NCBI GenBank assembly: GCA_030838815.1
Contig: JAUZEX010000385.1
Location: 1 to 8,692 of the forward strand
From: Actinomycetota bacterium
Lineage (GTDB): Bacteria > Actinomycetota > Acidimicrobiia > IMCC26256 > BP-133
Length of the DNA stretch: 8,692 nt
Direction of reading: 5' to 3'
The translations under genes and the position numbers were made by a program. Position 1 is the stretch's first letter, and every line of letters begins with the position of its first letter. This document shows positions 1-7,644 of this stretch, piece after piece. The notes below the pieces were generated by a model that was not told the DNA's origin, made no database searches, and saw only the letters and a program-made list of their open reading frames with translations.

Positions 1-1182
1 TTGTTCGCCTTCGGCGACGCCCCCTTCGCCGGGTCGGCCGGGGCGCAGCGCCTGGCCGGCCCCGTCGTGTCGATCGCCGCCACCCCCCGGGGTCTCGGCT
101 ACTGGCTGGTCGGCTCCGACGGCGGCATCTTCAGCTTCGGCGACGCCGGTTTCGCGGGGAGCTTGGGGGGCCTGCGGCTGGCCGCCCCGATCGTGGCGCT
201 CGCCGCCCGCCCGGTGGTCATGCCGGCCGAGGTCTCGATCTTCTTCTATCCCTGGTACGCCACCCCGGCCACGGCGCCCCGGACGGGCTACCGCCACTGG
301 GAGCAGAACGGCCACACGCCGGCCGACGACATCGGCGCCAACTTCTATCCGGCCGGCGGGCTCTACAGCTCGCTCGACCCTGCGGTGCTGGCCAGGCAGG
401 CCCGCCAGATGTCCGCCTCCGGCGTCGACACCGTGGTCAGCTCGTGGTGGGGCCAGGGCGCCTACGAGGACTGGATGCTCCCCGACCTGGTGTCGGCGGT
501 GAAGGCCGCCGGGCTGCGGCTGGCCATCCATCTCGAGCCCTACAAGGGCCGCACGCCGGCCACGGTGGCCGGCGACCTGGCCTACCTCCGGGGGCTCGGG
601 ATCACCGAGGTCTACGTGTACCAGGCCGACACGGCGGGGGCGGCCACCGACTGGGCGCCGGTCACCGCCGCCCATCCCGACATGCGGTTCTTCGCCGAGA
701 CCGGCGACCTCGCTTCCATGCTGTCGGGCGGCTTCGCCGACTACGCCCGCACCGCCGGTTTCGACGGGGTCTACACCTACGACGCCATCCGCTACGGCGC
801 GGCCGAGATGGCCGCCACCTGCGCCGCCGCCCGCCAGCGACTCCTGCTCTGCGCCCCCTCGGTGGCGCCCGGATTCGACGCCCGCCGCTCCGGCAGCCCC
901 CGCCTCGGCGTGGTCGACGCCGCCGGCGGCGCCCGCTACGACGCCCTCTGGCAGGGCGCCTTCGCCGCCTCGGCCGACGTCGTCAGCGTCACCAGCTGGA
1001 ACGAGTGGCACGAGGGCACGCAGATCGAGCCGGCCCGCCCCTACTGCTTCCCGTCCGACGGCTTCTGCTCGCCGGGCTACGACGGCGCCTACGGCCGCTT
1101 CGGCACCTCCGCCCAGACGGCCTACATGGACCGCACGGCCGACTGGTCCACGGCCTTCCGGACGCTCCGCTCCGGAGACTGA
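1..1182 (+). CDS. GH99 endo-alpha-mannosidase-like protein with N-terminal repeats (5' partial)
   Basis: The reading frame is open at the window edge. The TTG at base 1 lies inside a repeat, so it is probably an internal codon and the true start lies to the left. Residue numbers count from base 1. Residues 2-72 hold two copies of a 42-residue Gly/Phe-rich repeat. A GH99-type domain begins directly after them: FFYPWY at 81-86, DIGANFYP at 110-117 and SWNEWHEGTQIEP around 332-344. In characterised GH99 enzymes the two glutamates of the EWHE motif are the catalytic pair; here they are E335 and E338. Known GH99 enzymes cleave internal alpha-1,2-mannosidic bonds in glycans or yeast mannan. The domain looks complete to its TGA stop. 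Four cysteines (in ATCAAA, LLLCAP and PYCFPSDGFC) would suit a secreted protein, but any signal peptide lies outside the window. The fold call is strong; the substrate is unknown. The gene converges on the GH57 gene, 18 bp away. Confidence 0.85.
   Translation: MFAFGDAPFAGSAGAQRLAGPVVSIAATPRGLGYWLVGSDGGIFSFGDAGFAGSLGGLRLAAPIVALAARPVVMPAEVSIFFYPWYATPATAPRTGYRHWEQNGHTPADDIGANFYPAGGLYSSLDPAVLARQARQMSASGVDTVVSSWWGQGAYEDWMLPDLVSAVKAAGLRLAIHLEPYKGRTPATVAGDLAYLRGLGITEVYVYQADTAGAATDWAPVTAAHPDMRFFAETGDLASMLSGGFADYARTAGFDGVYTYDAIRYGAAEMAATCAAARQRLLLCAPSVAPGFDARRSGSPRLGVVDAAGGARYDALWQGAFAASADVVSVTSWNEWHEGTQIEPARPYCFPSDGFCSPGYDGAYGRFGTSAQTAYMDRTADWSTAFRTLRSGD
4..216 (+). repeat. Two visible copies of a 42-codon FSFGDA / YWLVGSDGG repeat
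   Basis: The unit starting FAFGDAPFAGS at residue 2 recurs as FSFGDAGFAGS at residue 44, a 126-nt period. Over the 28 residues that can be compared, 18 are identical. The first copy ends with GYWLVGSDGGI; the second stops short and runs into the GH99 domain. The pattern resembles the tandem repeats common in exported proteins of Acidimicrobiia and other actinobacteria, which may fold as a beta-propeller or beta-solenoid. More copies probably lie left of the window. A role in cell-surface or glycan binding is inference. Confidence 0.75.
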
Positions 1183-1200
1183 CCGACGCGCGGGGCGGGG
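1183..1200. other. 18-bp gap between convergent stop codons
   Basis: This GC-only-rich spacer separates the TGA of the GH99 gene (1180-1182) from the TGA of the GH57 gene (1201-1203 on the - strand). It holds no T-tract. The only nearby inverted repeat is TCCGGA at 1157-1162 and 1171-1176 with an 8-nt loop, inside the last codons of the GH99 gene. It is too weak and lacks a T-run, so I do not call a terminator. Confidence 0.7.
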
Positions 1201-3936
1201 TCAGGCTGAGGTGCGGATCTCGTCCTCGGGCTTGGACTCGAAGAGGGCGGGGGAGAGGCCGAGGCCTTCGGCCAGCGGGGCCAGGTCGGGGCGGTCGGAG
1301 GACCGGATCGTGTCGTAGACGAGCTCCTGGGCCCGGTCCAGGTCGGGGTCGATGCCGAGCTCCCGGGCCAGGGCCAGCGTGTCGCGGGCGGCCTTGACGG
1401 GGTCGCGGGCGGGGTCGGTGCCACCCGTCGTCGTGCCCGGACCGGCCCGGTCAGCACTGTCGACAGCGCGGCGGACGGCGGCGAGGACGGTGTCGCTGAC
1501 GGACTGGCGGACGGTCGCCCCGGCAGCAGAGGAGAGGACGGCGAGACCCAGCGAACGGGCCCGGCGGGCCAGCGCCACGGCGGCGTCGAGGTCGCCGGCG
1601 GCCAGGAGGCGCTCGGCCTGGTGGGCCAGGGCCGCTTCGGCCGAGCCCCGCAGGGCGAAGGGCCACTCCGGGGCGCTGCGGTCGGAACCGCCGGCCAGCT
1701 CCCGGTTGGCCAGGGCCGCCCACTGGGCGGCCCTGAGGAACGGCTCGGCCGCCGCCGCCAGGTGGTCGGCCAGCCCCGCCGCCGCCCGGTCGAGGAGCGC
1801 CTCGGCCGCCTCGGGCAGGAGCGACGACACGTCGAAGGCCTCCCCGGCGCCGGTGGTCACGAACCGATCGGCCAGTCGGGTGACGAGCTCGTCGTCGGAG
1901 CGTCCGGACTCGATGTCGAGCCGCAGGCCCTCGAGGGGGTCGGCGTCGCCGGGCCAGTCGGCGGCCCGCACGGCACCCACGGCCTCGCGATCGCCGAGCT
2001 GGAGGGCCACGGCCACCACGGCCTTGACGCGTCCGGTGCGCCGCTGCGTCAGGCGTAGATGCCGCCAGGCGAGCGCCGCCGGGCTGCCGGCGTCCTGACG
2101 AGCGACGGCCCCGCCCGGTGTCGGCCGGCCGGGCGCTCCCGTCCCCAGCCGTGCGGCGGCGCCCCCGGATTCGGACGGCGCCGGACCGGCCGTGTCGGGC
2201 TCCGGGCGCAGGGCCGTGCGCCGGGCGGCCGGCGGCTGCCAGCCGGGATCGAGCGCCGCGGGGTGGGCGGCGTGGCCCCGGTTCAGGGTTTCGACGTCGA
2301 AGCCGCCCAGGCGGCCTCCGTCCGGTTCGGGGAGGCCGAAGAGGTCGGCCAGGGCCAGGTGGGCGGCGACCCGGTTGGCGTCGACCCGGGCCGGGGCGAC
2401 CTGGGCGGCCCAGATACGGCGGCCGTCGCCCTGGTCGAAGCTGCGGGCCTCCCGCAGGGCGTCGAGCAGGGCCGGCTCCGGCGACGGCTCACCCGCCTCC
2501 ACCAGCAGGTCGCAGACCCGGGCGGCGTAGCGGAGGACCTGGACGGTCTCCAGACCGGCCAGGTCGTAGAAGAACCAGCCGCACGACGTGTACATCAGCA
2601 TGGCGTTGCGCTGGGCCTCGAGCAGCGTGAAGGCCAGCACCGCATCGGCGCCCGGCGCCAGCCAGCGGGCGGCGAACTCCTCCCGGGAGGTGGCGCCGAC
2701 GAGGACGTCGACGTAGGCGTCGCGGGCCGCCCAGGGGTCGCGGGCGGCGAACAGCGCCGGGCCCCGCCGCTCGAACACCTCGACACCGGTGGCGCGCAGC
2801 CCGTCGAGCGCAGCCCGCAGCGGCGCTCTCCATTTCTGATCGGCGCCTTCCGGCCCGCCGGTCGAGCAGCCGCAGTCGGCGGACCACCGCCCCACACCGT
2901 GGGCGCACGACCAGGCGCTCTCGTGGACCTGTGCCTCGTACAGAGGCGGGTTGCGCTCCAGCCACGACGCCAGGTTCGTCACGTCGAGACCCCGGCGGGG
3001 AGCTTCGGCGGTCAGGGCGTAGGCCAGGGCCCGGTCGGCCCACTTGTGGTGGTGCCCGAACGTCTCGCCGTCGAGGGCGATGGCGACCAGCCCGCCCCGG
3101 CGGCCGGCGGCGGCGGAGGCCCGGTCGACGAGCGTCTCGCTGGTGACCGACTCGAAAGCCAGGGCGTGGGACAGCCCGCCGTGGTAGACGACCAGGTCGA
3201 CGCCGAGCCCCCTGCGGCGGGGATGCAGGTAGCGGTAGGCGACGCGGGTGTCGATCGGGTGACCGCCGTCGACCGCCGTCCAGGCCTTGTTCGGCACCGC
3301 CGCCAGCGAGCGGCTGACCCGCCCGGCCAGCGGACGGGTGGCCGCCACCTGGCTCGGAGCCAGGATCGTGAAGCCCACGCCCTCCTCGGCCAGGACCTGG
3401 AGCACGAACGGGTTCACCGCCGTCTCCGGCAACCACATCCCGGGTGCCTCCCGGCCGAAGCGGTGGCGGAAATCGGCCAGGCCCCACCGGATCTGGGTCC
3501 GGACGTCGCGCTCGTCGGCCAGCGGCAGGATCATGTGGTTCCACGCCTGGGCGATCGCCCCGCCCTCCCGCGGGACACCCCCGGGCCCCCGGGCCCCCGT
3601 CTCGGCCTCCCGGATCCGGTCGTAGACGTCGGGCTGGTGCCGTTCCAGCCACGACATCAGGGTCGGGCCGACGTTGAACGACAACTCCTCGTAGTTGTTG
3701 ACGATGGAAAGGACCCGGCCCTCGCCGTCGAAGATCCGGGCGTAGGCGTTGGGCCGGTAGCTCTCGGCCGAGATCCGCTCGTTCCAGTCGTGGAACGGCC
3801 CCCCGGCGGACGGCTCCCGCGGGACCTCCTCCGTCCAGGGGTTCTCCCGGGGCGGCTGGTAGAAGTGCGCGTGGATCACCAGGGAGGTGGGACTCACCCT
3901 GCGTGGATTCCACGGACGGCCGGCAGGCTCCTCCAC
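1201..3936 (-). CDS. GH57 family glycoside hydrolase with DUF3536 C-terminal region
   Basis: This is a GH57 (alpha-amylase/alpha-mannosidase-like) protein of the DUF3536 type, 911 residues from the GTG at 3936. Motif 1 is HAHFYQPPREN (H22, H24). The motif-3 glutamate, equivalent to the GH57 nucleophile, is E171 in MWLPETA. The motif-4 aspartate, equivalent to the acid/base, is D289 in LDGETFGHHH. A conserved-looking Cys/His patch follows (C344, H346, C355, C357), then CGWFFYDLAGLETVQVLRYA, typical of the DUF3536 region. Residues about 566-622 are a Pro/Ala/Gly-rich linker, followed by a mostly helical, Ala-rich tail. There is no signal peptide, so it is probably cytosolic. GH57 enzymes act on alpha-glucans (amylase, 4-alpha-glucanotransferase, branching), but this subfamily's reaction is not established to my knowledge. 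It follows glgB by 31 bp as the last gene of the operon. Neither the GTG at 3936 nor the in-frame GTG at 3897 (V14, 898 residues) has a well-placed ribosome site. The later start sits closer to the domain. Confidence 0.9.
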   Translation of the reverse strand: MEEPAGRPWNPRRVSPTSLVIHAHFYQPPRENPWTEEVPREPSAGGPFHDWNERISAESYRPNAYARIFDGEGRVLSIVNNYEELSFNVGPTLMSWLERHQPDVYDRIREAETGARGPGGVPREGGAIAQAWNHMILPLADERDVRTQIRWGLADFRHRFGREAPGMWLPETAVNPFVLQVLAEEGVGFTILAPSQVAATRPLAGRVSRSLAAVPNKAWTAVDGGHPIDTRVAYRYLHPRRRGLGVDLVVYHGGLSHALAFESVTSETLVDRASAAAGRRGGLVAIALDGETFGHHHKWADRALAYALTAEAPRRGLDVTNLASWLERNPPLYEAQVHESAWSCAHGVGRWSADCGCSTGGPEGADQKWRAPLRAALDGLRATGVEVFERRGPALFAARDPWAARDAYVDVLVGATSREEFAARWLAPGADAVLAFTLLEAQRNAMLMYTSCGWFFYDLAGLETVQVLRYAARVCDLLVEAGEPSPEPALLDALREARSFDQGDGRRIWAAQVAPARVDANRVAAHLALADLFGLPEPDGGRLGGFDVETLNRGHAAHPAALDPGWQPPAARRTALRPEPDTAGPAPSESGGAAARLGTGAPGRPTPGGAVARQDAGSPAALAWRHLRLTQRRTGRVKAVVAVALQLGDREAVGAVRAADWPGDADPLEGLRLDIESGRSDDELVTRLADRFVTTGAGEAFDVSSLLPEAAEALLDRAAAGLADHLAAAAEPFLRAAQWAALANRELAGGSDRSAPEWPFALRGSAEAALAHQAERLLAAGDLDAAVALARRARSLGLAVLSSAAGATVRQSVSDTVLAAVRRAVDSADRAGPGTTTGGTDPARDPVKAARDTLALARELGIDPDLDRAQELVYDTIRSSDRPDLAPLAEGLGLSPALFESKPEDEIRTSA

Positions 3937-3967
3937 GGACGGGGAGGCTACCGAGAAAGTGGCCGGA
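3937..3967 (-). other. 31-bp spacer between glgB and the GH57 gene
   Basis: This is the longest non-coding stretch in the operon. It has no hairpin and no promoter-like sequence that I can defend. It also lacks a Shine-Dalgarno sequence next to the GTG at 3936, which leaves the GH57 start uncertain. The short distance argues for co-transcription with glgB. Confidence 0.6.
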
Positions 3968-6208
3968 TCACTCCGGTTCGAGCCAGACGACGGCCAGGGG
4001 CGGCAGCGTCAGCGACAGCGACTGGTCGTGGCCGTGCCACCCGTAGCCGTCGGCCATGGCGCCGCCGTTGACCACGCCGCTGCCCCAGAAGTCGGTGGCG
4101 TCGGTGTTGAGCACCTCCCGCCACCACCCGCCCTGGGGTACGCCGATCCGGTATCCCTCCCGGGGGACGGGCGCCAGGTTGGCGATGCAGGCCAGGGGCT
4201 TGCCGCTGTCGCGGTCGGCGGGGTAGCGGAGGAAGGACAGGACGTTCTGGTCGGTGTCGTTGGCGTCGATCCAGGCGAAGCCCGTCCACTCGAAGTCCTG
4301 CTCCCACAAGGACGGCCGCTCCTTGTAGAGGTAGTTGAGCGTCCTCAGCAGCTTGTCGACGCCGGCGTGGCTGGGGTGATCGAGCAGGTGCCAGTCGATG
4401 CTCCGGTCGTGGGACCACTCGCGGTCCTGGGCCATCTCGGCCCCCTGGAAGAGGAGCTTCTTGCCCGGGTGGGCCCACATCCAGGCGTACAGCGCCCGGA
4501 GGTTGGCCAGCTGCTGCCAGCGGTCCCCCGGCATCTTCTGGAGCAGCGAGCCCTTGCCGTGGACGACCTCGTCGTGGCTGAGGGGGAGGACGAAGTTCTC
4601 GGTGAAGGCGTAGAGCATCCCGAAGGTCAGCTCGTGGTGGTGGAACTTGCGGTGGACGGGCTCGTGGTGGAAGTAGTCGAGCGTGTCGTGCATCCAGCCC
4701 ATGTTCCACTTGAGCGTGAAGCCGAGGCCTCCGACGTAGGTCGGGCGCGACACCATCGGCCAGGCCGTCGACTCCTCGGCCACCGTGATGACGCCCGGGT
4801 ATTTGCCGAGCACCGTGGTGTTGAACTCCTTCAGGAAGTCGACCGCCTCGAGGTTCTCCCGGCCCCCGAACTTGTTGGGGATCCACTCGCCTTCCTTGCG
4901 GGAGTAGTCGAGGTAGAGCATGGAGGCCACCGCGTCGACCCGCAGACCGTCGATGTGGTACTCGGCCACCCAGAACAGGGCGTTGGCCAGCAGGAAGTTG
5001 CGGACCTCGTTGCGGCCGAAGTTGAAGACCAGCGTCCCCCAGTCGGGGTGCTCGCCCTGGCGGGGGTCGGCGTGCTCGTAGAGCGCCGTGCCGTCGAAGC
5101 GGGCCAGGGCGAAGTCGTCCTTCGGGAAGTGGGCCGGCACCCAGTCGACGATCACGCCGATGCCGGCCGCATGCAGGGCGTCGACGAGAGCCCGGAACTC
5201 GTCCGGGGAGCCGAAGCGGGCCGTCGGGGCGTAGTAGTTCGACACCTGGTAGCCCCACGACCCGCCGAAGGGGTGCTCGGCGACGGGCAGGAACTCGACG
5301 TGGGTGAAGCCGTGCTCCACCAGGTAGGACGGCAGCTGCTCGGCCAGCTCCCGGTAGGTGAGGGGCCGGTCGTCCTCCTCCGGGACCGTCCGCCACGACC
5401 CGAGGTGGCACTCGTAGACGGTGTGCGGGCTGTGCAGCGTGTCGCTCGCCTCCCGGGCCCGGATCCAGCTGTCGTCGTTCCAGCCGTACTGGGACTCGAA
5501 CACCACGCTGGCGGTGCCGGGGGGAATCTCGGTGGCGAAGGCGAACGGGTCGGCCTTGAGGCGGAGCATCCCGTTGGCGTCGATGATCTCGTACTTGTAC
5601 TTGTCGCCGGCCTTGACGGCGGGGAGGAAGAGCTCCCACAGGCCCGACGTCCCGAGGCGGCGCATGGGGTGGAGCCGCCCGTCCCAGGAGTTGAAGTCGC
5701 CGACGACCCGGACGCCCCGGGCGTTGGGGGCCCACAGCGCGAACGAGGTGCCGGCCACGCCCTGGTGCTGGCGGGGGTGGGCGCCGAGCTTGCACCACAT
5801 GAGCTCGTGCTGGCCCTCGGCCACCAGGTGCACATCGAGGTCGCCGAGCGTGGGCCAGAACCGGTAGGGGTCCTCGACCGTGAAGGTGGCGCCCCCGTCC
5901 TGATAGCGGACCTCGAGCTGGTAGCCGCCGGTGCTGAGGAGCTCACTGATCGGCTCGTGGATCCGGGCGCAGAACACGCCGGCCGGGTGTACCTGGGCCA
6001 TCTCGACCCGGCGCCCGTCGGGCAGGACGACGTTCATCGCCTCGGCGCCGGGCCGGTAGCCCCGCACGACGGTGTCGTCACCGTCGGCGTGGACACCCAG
6101 GATGTGGTGGGGGTCGCCGTGCTCCCCGGCGACGAGCTGTTCGAGCTCGATCTTGAGCGGGTCCACGGAGGAGGCGGTGGCGGGCGAGTGGTTCGTTCCC
6201 GTGGTCAT
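3968..6208 (-). CDS. glgB: 1,4-alpha-glucan branching enzyme GlgB
   Basis: GlgB cuts alpha-1,4-glucan chains and re-attaches them by alpha-1,6 bonds to make branched glycogen or alpha-glucan in the cytosol. The protein is 746 residues, close to the usual GlgB length. In order it has an N-terminal beta domain (about 20-115, starting near GEHGDPHHILG), a CBM48 domain (about 150-230, FALWAPNARGVRVVGDFNSW), a GH13 barrel (about 240-620) and a C-terminal beta domain ending LPPLAVVWLEPE. The catalytic residues are present: nucleophile D425 in GLRVDAV, acid/base E478 in VAEEST, and D546 in LSHDEVVHGKGS. The spacings of 53 and 121 residues equal those of E. coli GlgB (D405, E458, D526). The frame stays open for 82 more codons upstream inside mak, but the ATG at 6208 is chosen because GAGGA lies 7 nt before it, it overlaps the mak stop as TGATG, and the protein then has normal length. 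Confidence 0.97.
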   Translation of the reverse strand: MTTGTNHSPATASSVDPLKIELEQLVAGEHGDPHHILGVHADGDDTVVRGYRPGAEAMNVVLPDGRRVEMAQVHPAGVFCARIHEPISELLSTGGYQLEVRYQDGGATFTVEDPYRFWPTLGDLDVHLVAEGQHELMWCKLGAHPRQHQGVAGTSFALWAPNARGVRVVGDFNSWDGRLHPMRRLGTSGLWELFLPAVKAGDKYKYEIIDANGMLRLKADPFAFATEIPPGTASVVFESQYGWNDDSWIRAREASDTLHSPHTVYECHLGSWRTVPEEDDRPLTYRELAEQLPSYLVEHGFTHVEFLPVAEHPFGGSWGYQVSNYYAPTARFGSPDEFRALVDALHAAGIGVIVDWVPAHFPKDDFALARFDGTALYEHADPRQGEHPDWGTLVFNFGRNEVRNFLLANALFWVAEYHIDGLRVDAVASMLYLDYSRKEGEWIPNKFGGRENLEAVDFLKEFNTTVLGKYPGVITVAEESTAWPMVSRPTYVGGLGFTLKWNMGWMHDTLDYFHHEPVHRKFHHHELTFGMLYAFTENFVLPLSHDEVVHGKGSLLQKMPGDRWQQLANLRALYAWMWAHPGKKLLFQGAEMAQDREWSHDRSIDWHLLDHPSHAGVDKLLRTLNYLYKERPSLWEQDFEWTGFAWIDANDTDQNVLSFLRYPADRDSGKPLACIANLAPVPREGYRIGVPQGGWWREVLNTDATDFWGSGVVNGGAMADGYGWHGHDQSLSLTLPPLAVVWLEPE

Positions 6209-7644
6209 CAGATCGTCCTCGCTGCCGCGCCGGTCAGCCGACCGACGGCTTCCATTGGGATGCGGGCCCAGTCGGGCCGGTTGGCCCGCTCGTAGGCGAC
6301 CTCGTAGAGGGCCTTGTCCAGCTCGAAGGCGGCCAGGACCGCCGACCGGACGGCGGGATCGGTGGGCAGGATCGGCTCTTGCCCCGTCTCGGCGTCGAAC
6401 TGGGCCTTGCGGAGATAGCCGGCCAGGAAGCATTCCCGGTTGCGCGTCTCCCACGCCCGGCCGAGGGTGGTCATGTCATCTTCCTGGTACGACAGGGCCA
6501 CGGCCGGCGCATAGGACAGGGAGCGCAGCATGCCGGCGACGTCTTTGAGGGGAGACGACGGACGGGTGCGTTCCTCCAGCGGCCGGGCCGGCTCACCCTC
6601 GAAGTCGAGCACGAACCAGCCGGCGTCGGTGCGCAGCACCTGGCCAAGGTGGTAGTCGCCGTGGACCCGGATGGCAGGGCCGGGATCGGGGATCTCGCGG
6701 AGCCGGGTGATGATGCGGCGGGCGCCTTCGGCCAGCGCCCGCTCCTCCGAGGAGTGCGCCGCCCCGAGCACCCGTTCGAGCTGCTCCTCCATCGGCTCGG
6801 CCCAGTCGGCTCCGGTCACCCGCGTGCTGCCGAACCCGCGGGCCATGGCCTGGTGCAGCTCGGCGGTCACCTCGCCGATCCGCTCCGCCTCGGCGGCGAA
6901 GTCGCCCCGGGCTTCGGCCGGGTCGACGCGTTCCGAGGGCGGGGCCACGGCAAGGCCGAGGGCGTCGGCCGGCGGGAGGGCGGCCCCGATGGCGTGCTCG
7001 GCGAAGAGCTCCCGGAGGGAGGCGAGGGCGATGTTCCAGCCGTCGGTGGCGCCGGCGAGGTACCGCTGCAGGAAGGCGAGGTCGACGTCGTCCTTCCGCC
7101 AGCTGGCCAACGGCTCGGGGACGGACGTGAAGCCGCACGCGGCCAGCGTCTCGATGACCTCGACCTCGGGGTTGTGGCCCTCGGTGAGGCGGCGGAAAAC
7201 CTTCAGGATCATGGCGTCGTCATAGACCAGCGAAGTGTTGGACTGCTCGGCGCCGAGGGGGCGCACGCGCTCGGCGGAGTACTCGGGGGCCACGACACCC
7301 AGCAGCGCCAGGGCGAGCTCGCTGTCGAGGAGGGCGTCGTAGACGAGCGCCTGGCCCTGGCCGGTCTCGAACTCGCCGAGGACGGCCGGCTCGTGGCCGG
7401 TCAGGAATTCGCAGGCCACGCCGGTCGGGCGCATCCCGAGCAGCACCTGGTAGCGGGCGTCGCCGGTGCCGTCGAAGTGGACCTCAGCGTCGACACGCAG
7501 CAGCGCCGGCCACGACCGTTCGCCGCACAGAACTTCCAGCGACCGGATGCGGACCAGTTCGATGGTGCGGTCCTTCGCACCGAACCAGCGCTGGCGGGGC
7601 AGGTATTCGGCCAGTTGGGGGGCCAGCGCGGTGGGCGAGATCAT
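6208..7644 (-). CDS. mak: Maltokinase (Mak/Pep2)
   Basis: The enzyme phosphorylates maltose with ATP to alpha-maltose-1-phosphate, the donor used by GlgE. At 478 residues it is near the length of the mycobacterial enzyme. The N-terminal cap is recognisable from LAEYLPRQRWFGAKDR and LLRVDAEV. EQSNTSLVYDDAMILKVFRR (about 130-152) matches the N-lobe, with the lysine of LKVFRR a likely nucleotide-binding residue. The C-lobe carries the kinase-like catalytic motif VHGDYHLGQVL with D330, followed by the metal-binding aspartate D347 in LDFEGEP, then the RPLEERTRPSSPLKDVAGMLRS stretch typical of this family. The ATG at 7644 overlaps the treS TGA as ATGA, so the two are probably translationally coupled. 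A GGAG sits 11 nt before the start, a weak ribosome site. The stop overlaps the glgB start. In many actinobacteria Mak forms a complex with TreS or is fused to it; here it is a separate protein. Confidence 0.95.
   Translation of the reverse strand: MISPTALAPQLAEYLPRQRWFGAKDRTIELVRIRSLEVLCGERSWPALLRVDAEVHFDGTGDARYQVLLGMRPTGVACEFLTGHEPAVLGEFETGQGQALVYDALLDSELALALLGVVAPEYSAERVRPLGAEQSNTSLVYDDAMILKVFRRLTEGHNPEVEVIETLAACGFTSVPEPLASWRKDDVDLAFLQRYLAGATDGWNIALASLRELFAEHAIGAALPPADALGLAVAPPSERVDPAEARGDFAAEAERIGEVTAELHQAMARGFGSTRVTGADWAEPMEEQLERVLGAAHSSEERALAEGARRIITRLREIPDPGPAIRVHGDYHLGQVLRTDAGWFVLDFEGEPARPLEERTRPSSPLKDVAGMLRSLSYAPAVALSYQEDDMTTLGRAWETRNRECFLAGYLRKAQFDAETGQEPILPTDPAVRSAVLAAFELDKALYEVAYERANRPDWARIPMEAVGRLTGAAARTI
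6216..6220 (-). promoter_or_regulatory. Ribosome binding site of glgB
   Basis: GAGGA lies 7 nt before the ATG at 6208, inside the last codons of mak. It settles the glgB start against the longer open frame running up to 6454. Confidence 0.75.

Noticed and set aside
1157..1176. TCCGGA...TCCGGA inverted repeat as a terminator of the GH99 gene
   Set aside because: The stem is only 6 bp, lies before the stop codon and is not followed by a T-run. Such repeats arise by chance in GC-rich DNA.
444..1397. 317-codon + strand frame overlapping the GH99 gene
   Set aside because: It is Arg/Gly/Pro-rich with no motif, and is shifted against the clear GH99 frame.
2059..4071. 670-codon open frame on the + strand opposite the GH57 gene
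   Set aside because: It is rich in Gly, Arg, Val and Pro, shows no recognisable domain, and lies antisense to a gene with clear GH57 motifs. Long antisense frames are expected at this GC content.
3887..6295. 802-codon open frame on the + strand opposite glgB
   Set aside because: Its Val/Gly/Glu-heavy composition mirrors the codon bias of glgB on the other strand, and no motif is visible.
6209..6454. 82-residue N-terminal extension of GlgB
   Set aside because: It lies wholly inside mak in another frame, has a low-complexity Arg/Gly composition, and a much better start exists at 6208.
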